DNA from: Helicobacteraceae bacterium
GTDB taxonomy: Bacteria; Campylobacterota; Campylobacteria; Campylobacterales; SZUA-545
DNA length: 7,857 nucleotides
NCBI GenBank assembly: GCA_031282285.1
Contig: JAITEA010000035.1
Coordinates: forward strand, 1-7,857
Direction: 5' to 3'
Part shown: piece by piece, positions 1-5,792 of the stretch
How the letters are laid out: each line of letters begins with the position of its first letter
Numbering within the stretch: the first letter of the stretch is position 1
Position numbers and translations under genes: made by a program
The notes under the pieces: model-generated
The model's database searches: none
What the model was told of the DNA's origin: nothing
Seen by the model: the letters and a program-made list of their open reading frames with translations, nothing else

Positions 1-99
1 ACTTGACCAGACTAAGATTTTAGCGCTTATTGGCTTGTTTGCCGCTTCGCCGGATCGCGCTTGAGGCTTATAGGTCAAAACGCTTTCGGTCGCCGTCAA
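1..99 (-). CDS. Possible 5' end of a further operon gene, cut by window edge
   Basis: After the stop of the second binding-protein gene, a frame beginning with TTG at 99 stays open for 33 codons to the window edge. It begins Met-Thr-Ala-Thr-Glu-Ser and ends in Lys-Ile-Leu-Val-Trp-Ser-Ser. A purine-rich AGGAAAAAG lies just upstream, partly inside the preceding stop codon, and could serve as the ribosome binding site. The ATPase gene of this operon also appears to use TTG. The visible peptide is a polar N-terminus turning hydrophobic at the edge, as in an ABC permease or another cytoplasmic-start membrane protein, but there is too little to identify it. Chance openness over 33 codons is quite possible, hence the low confidence. 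Confidence 0.33.
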   Translation of the reverse strand, partial: MTATESVLTYKPQARSGEAANKPISAKILVWSS

Positions 100-107
100 T
101 CTTTTTC

Positions 108-1076
108 CTAATGGTTGATCTTGAAAAACAGCTCTTTCCACGAGGCGGGTTTGCTCTTGATTGCGCCCGTTTGGTAGAGAAAATCGCTGAAAAGCGTTAT
201 ATTCTCCGTAGGCTTGATGGAATACTTCAGATCGTCGCTTGCGATCACGCCGTATATCAGCTCCTCCGGTTCTTTCGTTTTCGTAACTCTGATGTATAGC
301 TTCGCCGCCTCGCGCTGATTTGCGTTGATCCAATCGATCGCCTCGTTGAACGCCGTGTAAACGGCTTTGGCAAGTTTTGGATTTTTATCGTAAAAACTAT
401 CGCTCGTCCAGATCATCAGATTGGTATGCAGATCGCCTACAATATCGCGGCTGCTCAAAAAGCGGCGGACAGACGGCGATTTTACCTCGAGCGTATTAAA
501 CGGTTCGGTGGCGATATGCACCGCGATCTCGTTAGCGCCGCTCGTCAAAGCGATCAGCGCGTCTGGCTGCGATAACGATACGGTTTGAGCGTCAAACTTA
601 TCGTATTTTTCCGCGCCAAACGCTTTGGCGCTCGCCATCTGCAATAATACCGCCTGAAACGACGATTTCACCGCCGAAACCGCGATGCGATCGCGCTCGC
701 CAATATCGCTCAAAGTTTTGATCGACGCCTTGTTGGTATTAAAGTAATACAGCGCCTGATCTAAAGCGACAAAACCTTTTGCTTTGCCCTTCGTTTTGTC
801 CCAAAGTCTTAAAAACGGCGCGACCCCGCCGCTGACAAAATCCACCTGTCCGGCGATCAGCGCTTCGTTGCCGTTCGCGCCGCTGGCGAAGGTGATCCAC
901 TCTGTGGTAACCTCTCCAAGCCCCGCGGCTTTGGCGTGTTTTTCGATCAGGCGTTGATCCTCGATCACGGTTAGCGGCAGATAGTTCACGCCGTAGGCTT
1001 TGCTAAGCCTGACTACGGATTGTTCCGCGAAAAGCGCCGACGCAAAAATCGCCAGCGCCAATACCATTTTGCCCAT
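108..1076 (-). CDS. ABC transporter substrate-binding protein, NitT/TauT type (second copy)
   Basis: Predicted periplasmic binding protein of the nitrate/sulfonate/taurine-like (NMT1/SsuA-like) class, 322 residues. I chose the ATG at 1076 because AAAGGAGAT lies 6 bases upstream and because translation from there begins with a signal peptide: MGKMV, a hydrophobic ALAIFASALF core, and a likely cut after FA before EQSVV. The open frame extends further upstream but would only add residues antisense-like in character within the radical SAM gene. The mature part shows the family layout: SKAYGVNYLPL near the start, LIEKHAKAAGLG, a VSGGVAPFLRLWDKTKGKA hinge segment, and SWKELFF at the C-terminus. It is roughly half identical by eye to the other binding protein of this operon. 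Pocket-region segments differ (AVSAVKSSFQ here, ALPSVKVSVQ there), so the ligand may differ. It sits 11 bases after the radical SAM gene. The ligand is unknown. Confidence 0.9.
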   Translation of the reverse strand: MGKMVLALAIFASALFAEQSVVRLSKAYGVNYLPLTVIEDQRLIEKHAKAAGLGEVTTEWITFASGANGNEALIAGQVDFVSGGVAPFLRLWDKTKGKAKGFVALDQALYYFNTNKASIKTLSDIGERDRIAVSAVKSSFQAVLLQMASAKAFGAEKYDKFDAQTVSLSQPDALIALTSGANEIAVHIATEPFNTLEVKSPSVRRFLSSRDIVGDLHTNLMIWTSDSFYDKNPKLAKAVYTAFNEAIDWINANQREAAKLYIRVTKTKEPEELIYGVIASDDLKYSIKPTENITLFSDFLYQTGAIKSKPASWKELFFKINH

Positions 1077-1080
1077 TTTA

Positions 1081-1089
1081 ATCTCCTTT
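1081..1089 (-). promoter_or_regulatory. Ribosome binding site deciding the start of the second binding protein
   Basis: AAAGGAGAT on the minus strand, overlapping the stop codon of the radical SAM gene and placed 6 bases before ATG at 1076. It overrides the longer open frame that begins at 1133 and shows that the gene starts at the signal peptide. Confidence 0.85.
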
Positions 1090-2350
1090 ATTGAAATACC
1101 CGCGCCAGATCGGAATCTGGGTGGTTGCCGCATCTGCGGTAATCGTCGAAATCGATCGACAGACCGTATTTAAGACGAAGCTCCTGAAGCCCGATCGCCA
1201 GCCGGACATAATATTCAAGCGATCCGCTCGTCTGTTTGTGGCTGGCGCCAAGCAAACTTCCCGGGCGCGGCTGCCAAACCATATTAACCGTGCTTACGCC
1301 GTTTCGCGCCAAATCTTCGGCTTCGCTCAAGATCAAATCTATGCCCGCCTCCTCGCTTGCTACGCCGTATGGCGGCGCGAGTTCCACGCCCGACACAACG
1401 CCCGTATTTACGCGGCTTGGACCGAAAACTTCCGCCGCGTCGCACAGCCGTTTTTTCCACTCCTTATAACCCACCCACTTTGCTTTGCCGGAGCAAATGA
1501 CATTAAAAATGCTCTCGCCAAAAACCTCAATATTATAAGTGAGGCTGGTAACGCCCGTGTTGTCGTAAATACGCTTTATCTGCTCTTTGGTCAAAGCGGT
1601 ACATATAAGCTGCGAAGGAAAGCGATCCGCGCTAAAACTCTCGCCGATGGCTTGCAAAATCTCGATATAAAAATCCACCTCTTTATCAAACGGCTTTTCT
1701 CCGTGATAGTCGCTTCCGCTGGTCAGCGCGATCGCCGTAAATCTGCCCTTTTCCTTCAGCGCTTCGTCGATCGTTTCGGTAAGGTCTTGAATCTTAACGC
1801 GCGTAGGCATTTCTATCTCCTCCCGCTGCGTTTTAAGATTATTGACTATATCGCAAAACTTGCAGCCCCCGCCGCCGGCGCCTTCCGTCCAGAAATGGCA
1901 GTAGCGGTTTGGCACGACATATAGTCTTTGCGGGCGGGCGCTTACTATATTTTGCATAATCGCGCCGCTTGAAGTGCGCTTGCCGTAATAGTCGGGTTTC
2001 TCCCAGAAAAAAACCTCGTCTATAAGTTCGCCCTGATCGCAGGCGATCAAACGATCGTCGATCAGATCGACGACATACGGGTTTTGATCAAAGGGCGTGG
2101 GCGTGGCGATCACGCTTGTACCGTCGCGCAAAATAAGCGCCTCGGGGCGCGCCGTCAATATGCCGTCCCTCGTGCCGAAAATATGCGTGCCGCCGCCCTG
2201 ATGAACGCTCGGATCAAACGCGCCCAGAGCGCGATCGGTATAAGCCACGCCGCGCCTGTGCATATCGATTTTCAGCGCCAGCAGACGCGGAAAATCGGGG
2301 TATTTCTCCGCGACTTCGTTGAAGCTAAGCGCGTTTTGTTTGACGCTCAC
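1088..2350 (-). CDS. Radical SAM enzyme with CX11CX2C motif, transporter-linked
   Basis: Predicted 420-residue radical SAM protein starting with GTG at 2350, preceded by AGGAGG with a 4-base spacer. The cluster-binding segment is CHFWTEGAGGGGCKFC, with Cys151, Cys163 and Cys166. The CxFC end is typical of radical SAM enzymes (4Fe-4S cluster, cleavage of S-adenosylmethionine), but the first cysteine is displaced by a glycine-rich insertion, giving CX11CX2C instead of CX3CX2C. Barrel landmarks follow: ALTSGSD (208-214, in the place of the GGE strand), YNIEVFGE (272-279) and VSGVE (319-323). A further cysteine sits in RRCGNHPDSD near the C-terminus (Cys407). About 140 residues precede the barrel and form an unrecognised N-terminal domain. 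From memory the layout recalls the MSMEG_0568-type radical SAM family, but this is unchecked. The gene lies between the ABC permease and the second binding protein, suggesting action on the imported compound. The reaction is unknown. Confidence 0.85.
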   Translation of the reverse strand: MSVKQNALSFNEVAEKYPDFPRLLALKIDMHRRGVAYTDRALGAFDPSVHQGGGTHIFGTRDGILTARPEALILRDGTSVIATPTPFDQNPYVVDLIDDRLIACDQGELIDEVFFWEKPDYYGKRTSSGAIMQNIVSARPQRLYVVPNRYCHFWTEGAGGGGCKFCDIVNNLKTQREEIEMPTRVKIQDLTETIDEALKEKGRFTAIALTSGSDYHGEKPFDKEVDFYIEILQAIGESFSADRFPSQLICTALTKEQIKRIYDNTGVTSLTYNIEVFGESIFNVICSGKAKWVGYKEWKKRLCDAAEVFGPSRVNTGVVSGVELAPPYGVASEEAGIDLILSEAEDLARNGVSTVNMVWQPRPGSLLGASHKQTSGSLEYYVRLAIGLQELRLKYGLSIDFDDYRRCGNHPDSDLARVFQ

Positions 2351-2354
2351 GCCG

Positions 2355-2360
2355 CCTCCT
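2355..2360 (-). promoter_or_regulatory. Ribosome binding site for the GTG start of the radical SAM gene
   Basis: AGGAGG on the minus strand, 4 bases upstream of GTG at 2350. The next in-frame ATG lies at codon 30, inside the N-terminal region, and has no such site, so GTG is preferred. Confidence 0.75.
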
Positions 2361-2390
2361 TTGCGTTTAGCCGCTTTGCGATCGCTCTAT

Positions 2391-3266
2391 TTATTGCTTC
2401 ATTCCCCATCTAATCACCGTCCTTTTTTCTATAGTTTTGAAGATCACATTTTCCACCAAAATCCCAATTAAAATAACCGTAAGCAAACCCGCGAAAACCA
2501 GATCGATGTCGAGCTGCTGTTTTTTCTCGTAGATAAACCAGCCCAGCCCGCCCTTGCCGCCCGCCACGCCAAAGACCAATTCGGCGGCGATCAGCGTGCG
2601 CCAGCCAAACGCCCAGCTTACTTTTAGCCCCGTCAAAATGCCGCTAAACGCGGCGGGGATCAGCACTTTGAACACAAAGCTAAAGCCGCTTAGCCCGTAG
2701 TTGCGCCCCACCATTCGCAGCGTCTGGCTCACGCCGGTAAAGCCGTTGTAGGCGTTAAGCGCGATAGTCCAGACGACCGCGTGGCAGAGGACGAAAATAA
2801 GGCTTGGCGGACCAAACCCGAACCACAACAGCGCCATCGGCAGAAGCGCGATCGGCGCCAGCGGGTTGAGCATAGCGGTAACGACCTCCAGAAAGTCCGT
2901 GCCGATTCGGGTGGTGATCGCGGCGACGGTGAGCGTGAGCGCCACAAATATGCCGATGGCGTAAGCGCTGAGCAGCATAGCCAGCGAAAGCCCGACTTTC
3001 GCGAGAAGCTCGCCGCTTACGAGGACGCGCCAGAAGCCGGCAGCCACGACCGAGAGCGTGGGAAAAAGCAGCTCGTTGTCCAGAATGAGCGCGTAGATTT
3101 GCCATATAGCGCCAAGCGCCGCGACGATCAGCGTCTTTCTGAGCCAGCCGCGGGAGAAGAGCTTTTCGCGGAAACTCAGCTCGATTTTCTCTTCGGCGCT
3201 TTTGGGCGCGGCGTTTAGTTTGCGCTCTAGATCGCTTGGGCGCGGCGCGGCGGTTTTATATGACAT
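2391..3266 (-). CDS. ABC transporter permease, NitT/TauT (SsuC/TauC-like) type
   Basis: Predicted 291-residue inner-membrane permease that forms the translocation channel for the ligand delivered by the binding proteins. A polar N-terminal tail of about 40 residues is followed by about six hydrophobic segments: roughly 43-62, 66-86, 90-118, 127-149, 155-172 and 255-277. The cytoplasmic coupling loop that docks on the ATPase is clear: GRNYGLSGFSFVFKVLIPAA, then FSGILTGLKVSWAFGWRTLIAAE (about 188-229). This is characteristic of the SsuC/TauC/NrtB group. The ATG at 3266 overlaps the end of the ATPase gene by 11 bases, indicating translational coupling; no strong Shine-Dalgarno site is visible. 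The gene ends 40 bases before the radical SAM gene. Only one permease gene is visible, so a homodimer is expected. Family is secure; substrate is not. Confidence 0.93.
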   Translation of the reverse strand: MSYKTAAPRPSDLERKLNAAPKSAEEKIELSFREKLFSRGWLRKTLIVAALGAIWQIYALILDNELLFPTLSVVAAGFWRVLVSGELLAKVGLSLAMLLSAYAIGIFVALTLTVAAITTRIGTDFLEVVTAMLNPLAPIALLPMALLWFGFGPPSLIFVLCHAVVWTIALNAYNGFTGVSQTLRMVGRNYGLSGFSFVFKVLIPAAFSGILTGLKVSWAFGWRTLIAAELVFGVAGGKGGLGWFIYEKKQQLDIDLVFAGLLTVILIGILVENVIFKTIEKRTVIRWGMKQ

Positions 3267-4020
3267 ATTCGACCCTGTCTTTGAAAAGTATCGCGTTGAT
3301 CCGCTCTTTGAGCGCGAGATCGCTCGCGGCGGCGCTACTCAGCGCGATCGTCTCTATCACCTCGCCCGGGTGCGGGCTTAACATCACGATCTTGCTGCCC
3401 AAGATCAACGCCTCGTCGATCGAGTGGGTAACGAAAACAAGCGTGAAACCCTCGTCGCCGTAAAGCCGCAAAAGCTCCTCCTGCATCTGCGATCGCGTCA
3501 TCGCGTCAAGCGCGGCAAACGGCTCGTCCATCAGCAACGCCTTCGCCTGCGCCGCCAAAGCGCGCGCGATCGCCACGCGCTGTTTCATACCGCCGCTTAG
3601 CTGGTGCGGGTAGCTCGAGGCGAACTTTTCCAGCCCGACCTTTTTGAGGTAGAACATCGCCTCGTCTTTAGCGGCGTTTCGCTTCAGGTTGCGCGCGTGG
3701 CGGATCGCGAAAACCACATTTTCCAGCGCGGTTTTCCACGGCATAAGCTGATCGAACTCCTGAAAGACCATCGCGCGATCGGGGCTTGGCTTTTCTATCA
3801 GCTTGCCGTCGAAGCGGATCGTTCCGCCAACTGGTTTGATAAACCCGCCGATCGCCTTTAGGATCGTCGATTTGCCGCAGCCCGATCGTCCAAGCAGGAT
3901 CAGCCGCTCGCCTTTGGCGGCGTCGAAACAAACCCGCTTGACGGCGGTGATCAGGTAACCCTCCGATCGGTATTGGAGGGTTAGATTGTCGATGGTTAGA
4001 AAATCAGCGGACTGCGTCAA
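3256..4020 (-). CDS. ABC transporter ATP-binding protein, NitT/TauT (SsuB/TauB-like) type
   Basis: Predicted cytoplasmic ATPase powering the permease, 254 residues from the chosen TTG at 4020. All nucleotide-binding motifs are present: Walker A GRSGCGKST (44-52), Q-loop FQEFDQLMPW (86-95), signature LSGGMKQR (141-148), Walker B ALLMDEP (161-167) with the D-loop AALD, and the switch histidine in FVTHSIDEA (about 199). The sequence from DFLTIDNLTLQYRS onward matches the normal start of this family. No ATG or GTG lies upstream of Walker A at a sensible distance. The TTG at 4020 places the start 17 bases inside the end of the first binding-protein gene, implying coupled translation. The longer open frame up to 4125 would overlap that gene's coding sequence and is rejected. 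C-terminus PHPGEVIETI is as in SsuB and TauB. Confidence 0.92.
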   Translation of the reverse strand: MTQSADFLTIDNLTLQYRSEGYLITAVKRVCFDAAKGERLILLGRSGCGKSTILKAIGGFIKPVGGTIRFDGKLIEKPSPDRAMVFQEFDQLMPWKTALENVVFAIRHARNLKRNAAKDEAMFYLKKVGLEKFASSYPHQLSGGMKQRVAIARALAAQAKALLMDEPFAALDAMTRSQMQEELLRLYGDEGFTLVFVTHSIDEALILGSKIVMLSPHPGEVIETIALSSAAASDLALKERINAILFKDRVEYVI

Positions 4021-4975
4021 AAAACAGCTCTTGCCAATCTTTGGCTTTGCGTTTGATCGCGCCCGTTTCGTAGAGAAAATCGCTGAAAGCCGTGATGTTT
4101 GGCAGCGGCTTTGTCTGATAGCCAAGCTCTTTTTTCAAGATCGCCTCGATCAGCTCGGGCGGCTCTTTGGAGCTGTACGAGGCGAGATAGACCTTCGTCG
4201 CCGCTTTGGGGTTTTGCTTGATGAACGCGTCGGCTTCGTCCAGCGCCGCGACGATCGATCGCGCCAGCTTGGGATTGTCGTTGTAGAACGCCTCGCTTGT
4301 CCAGACCAGATTGGTCGTGTGCGCGCCGCCGAAGTAGTCGTAGGAGCTGAATACCTTATGCAGTTTGGGGTTTTGCAACTCCAAAGAGCTGTACGGCTCC
4401 AAACCGATATGCCCCGTTATCTCGCTCTTGCCGCTGGAGAGCGCCACGAAAGCGTCGGGGTGCGAAAGCGTAACGGTGAGGTGATCGAACTTGTCGTAGT
4501 TTTCAACCCCGAACTCTTTGGCGACGGCGATCTGAAGCGCCAGCGCCTGAACGGAAACCTTGACGCTGGGCAGCGCGATCCTGTCTTTATCGGTTAAATC
4601 CTTGAGCGATTTCACCTTGGGATTGCTCGTAACCAGCACGATCGGCGCGTCGTTCAGCGAGGCTAACGCTTTGACCTTGCCGTTTGTCTTGTCCCACAGC
4701 CGCACAAACGGCGCGACGCCGCCGCTGACTAGATCGGCGGTGCCGCTAAGCAACGCGTCGTTGGCGGTGGAGCCGCCGCCGAATGTCGCCCACTCGATCT
4801 TGATGTCGCCAAGCCCCGCGGCTTTGGCGTGCTTTTCGATTAGCTTCTGCTCCTCGGCGATAATCAGGGGCAGGTATGCCAGACCATATTGCTTGCTGAT
4901 AACAAGCGAACTTTTTTCTGCGGAAAGATTCAGCGCGAACGCCAAAAACGCCGCCGCGACAACGAGCGCTCTCAT
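4004..4975 (-). CDS. ABC transporter substrate-binding protein, NitT/TauT type (first copy)
   Basis: Predicted 323-residue periplasmic binding protein and first gene of the transport operon. The ATG at 4975 is chosen because GGAGGT lies 5 bases upstream and because it opens a signal peptide: MRALVV, a hydrophobic AAAFLAFALNL core, and a likely cut after LSA before EKSS. Family landmarks are SKQYGLAYLPLIIAEEQ, LIEKHAKAAGLG, SGGVAPFVRLWDKTNGK, TDKDRIALPSVKVSVQ, NLVWTSEAFYNDNPK and DWQELFF at the end. From memory these match proteobacterial nitrate/sulfonate-type binding proteins (COG0715). No lipobox cysteine is present, so a soluble periplasmic protein is expected rather than a lipoprotein. 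It precedes the ATPase gene, which it overlaps, and is the paralogue of the binding protein that ends the operon. A nitrogen- or sulfur-containing organic ligand is typical of the family; the actual ligand cannot be read from the sequence. Confidence 0.93.
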   Translation of the reverse strand: MRALVVAAAFLAFALNLSAEKSSLVISKQYGLAYLPLIIAEEQKLIEKHAKAAGLGDIKIEWATFGGGSTANDALLSGTADLVSGGVAPFVRLWDKTNGKVKALASLNDAPIVLVTSNPKVKSLKDLTDKDRIALPSVKVSVQALALQIAVAKEFGVENYDKFDHLTVTLSHPDAFVALSSGKSEITGHIGLEPYSSLELQNPKLHKVFSSYDYFGGAHTTNLVWTSEAFYNDNPKLARSIVAALDEADAFIKQNPKAATKVYLASYSSKEPPELIEAILKKELGYQTKPLPNITAFSDFLYETGAIKRKAKDWQELFFDAVR

Positions 4976-4980
4976 TGCCA

Positions 4981-4986
4981 ACCTCC
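4981..4986 (-). promoter_or_regulatory. Ribosome binding site of the first binding protein
   Basis: GGAGGT on the minus strand, 5 bases before ATG at 4975. It decides against the upstream in-frame TTG at 5002, which would add nine residues ahead of the signal peptide. Confidence 0.85.
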
Positions 4987-5008
4987 AATGTTGATATTTC
5001 AAAGCGGA

Positions 5009-5037
5009 ATACTACACATAATCGCTTAAAAAATCAA
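5009..5037 (-). promoter_or_regulatory. Candidate sigma-70 promoter of the transport operon
   Basis: On the minus strand, TTGATT (5037-5032) is followed after exactly 17 bases by TAGTAT (5014-5009). These match four of six bases each with the -35 and -10 consensus. The spacer is AT-rich, and the site lies about 35 bases upstream of the first gene's start codon. This is the only sizeable intergenic region in the window, so a promoter is expected here. Assignment is by eye only. Confidence 0.45.
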
Positions 5038-5048
5038 GTTTGTTGATT
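5032..5048. repeat. Inverted repeat, possible operator over the -35 box
   Basis: AATCAA (5032-5037), a 5-base spacer GTTTG, then TTGATT (5043-5048) form a perfect 6-base dyad. One arm coincides with the proposed -35 hexamer of the transport operon, a position where a dimeric regulator could act. The arms are short and AT-rich, so chance is a serious alternative. The inside-out orientation does not fit an FNR box (TTGAT-N4-ATCAA). Confidence 0.3.
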
Positions 5049-5063
5049 GGTTTGCTATAGATT

Positions 5064-5082
5064 CCCCCTTCTCTATTGGGGG
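5064..5082. terminator. Short GC hairpin between the two operons, weak terminator candidate
   Basis: CCCCC (5064-5068) and GGGGG (5078-5082) can pair around a 9-base loop, 18 bases after the stop of the PAS-like gene. No U-rich tract follows on the minus strand, so an intrinsic terminator is poorly supported. Apart from this hairpin and the promoter region, the gap from 4976 to 5099 holds nothing I recognise. Confidence 0.25.
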
Positions 5083-5099
5083 CGAAGCGGCGGGGAGCG

Positions 5100-5792
5100 T
5101 TAGGCGGCGATTGGAATATCCATCACAATTTCGTCGGGCGCGAGCTTAACGAACACGCGAAGCGCGTCGGCAAACTCCGTTATCTGCGCGTCAAAGATCG
5201 TCTTGCGTTTCGCCCCCGCGATAATCAGTTTGATATGCGATCGGTTACGCGCCGCGCCGCCGTCGTAGCTTAGCCCGATCGGGGCGCGCAGAGCGACCAG
5301 CAGCGGCTCGTCGCTTGATCCGAAACTATCCAGCGCTTTGCCAAGCAGGCGCGAGAAGCCGTTTTGACTGACTCCAACGGGCGGCAGGGCGCGATCGCAC
5401 GCGGTTCTGACCGCGATCTTGCTCCTGTGGCGAAAGAGCGCGATATTGGCGTCGGTTATGGCGCGCAGATTAGCCGCCGTCATCTCCGCGTAGCCTATTT
5501 TCGCCGCCGCGACGGGTATATGATAGAGCCTTAAACCGACCAGACCGCCCTCTTCTCCCGCCATCAAGCCGTAGAAATTGAACGATTGAAAGCTCATAGT
5601 TTCAAAGCGCATCGCAAACGAACCGTTCATCGCGGCGGCGCGTTTGGCGAGCATAAAGAATATGTTGGGGTTGGCGTAGCCAAGCAGCAGTTCCGCCGCC
5701 TGATTGAGATAGATCGCCTTGCCCCGCGCGTCAAATAGGAAAAACGGGTTGAGATCGCGTTCTATAACGCCGCTTAAAAGCGCTTCAGCCAT
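5100..5792 (-). CDS. PAS-like domain protein of unknown function, coupled to clpX
   Basis: Predicted 230-residue cytoplasmic protein. The ATG at 5792 overlaps the clpX stop by 8 bases (ATGGCTGA) and begins MAEALLSGVIERD. The open frame above it merely runs antisense-style through clpX. Residues about 15-95 look like a PAS sensory fold: NPFFLFDARGKAIYLNQAAELLLGY is the usual opening strand-turn-helix pattern, and GLVGLRLYHIP resembles the closing strand. The remaining 130 residues have no recognisable output domain. I see no phosphorylatable H-box, no GGDEF residues and no helix-turn-helix. A weak resemblance of VSQNGFSRLLGKALDSF (141-157) to a degenerate histidine-kinase ATPase N-box is too slight to use. 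There are no transmembrane segments or signal peptide. Coupling to clpX suggests a partner, adaptor or sensor linked to regulated proteolysis; that is inference only. Confidence 0.7.
   Translation of the reverse strand: MAEALLSGVIERDLNPFFLFDARGKAIYLNQAAELLLGYANPNIFFMLAKRAAAMNGSFAMRFETMSFQSFNFYGLMAGEEGGLVGLRLYHIPVAAAKIGYAEMTAANLRAITDANIALFRHRSKIAVRTACDRALPPVGVSQNGFSRLLGKALDSFGSSDEPLLVALRAPIGLSYDGGAARNRSHIKLIIAGAKRKTIFDAQITEFADALRVFVKLAPDEIVMDIPIAA

Noticed and set aside
1091..1924. 277-codon open frame on the plus strand
   Set aside because: It mirrors the radical SAM gene; the protein has no recognisable family features and the opposite strand carries the CxFC motif and a strong ribosome binding site.
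4021..4125. Longer N-terminus for the ABC ATPase, from TTG at 4125
   Set aside because: The extra 35 residues are out-of-frame reading of the binding-protein gene, and the family normally begins about where TTG at 4020 places it.
3986..4597. 203-codon open frame on the plus strand
   Set aside because: It is antisense to the first binding-protein gene and rich in Arg and Val as expected of a shadow frame; no supporting start site.
5032..5048. FNR-type binding site
   Set aside because: The half-sites are in the inverted order with a 5-base spacer (ATCAA-N5-TTGAT), not TTGAT-N4-ATCAA.
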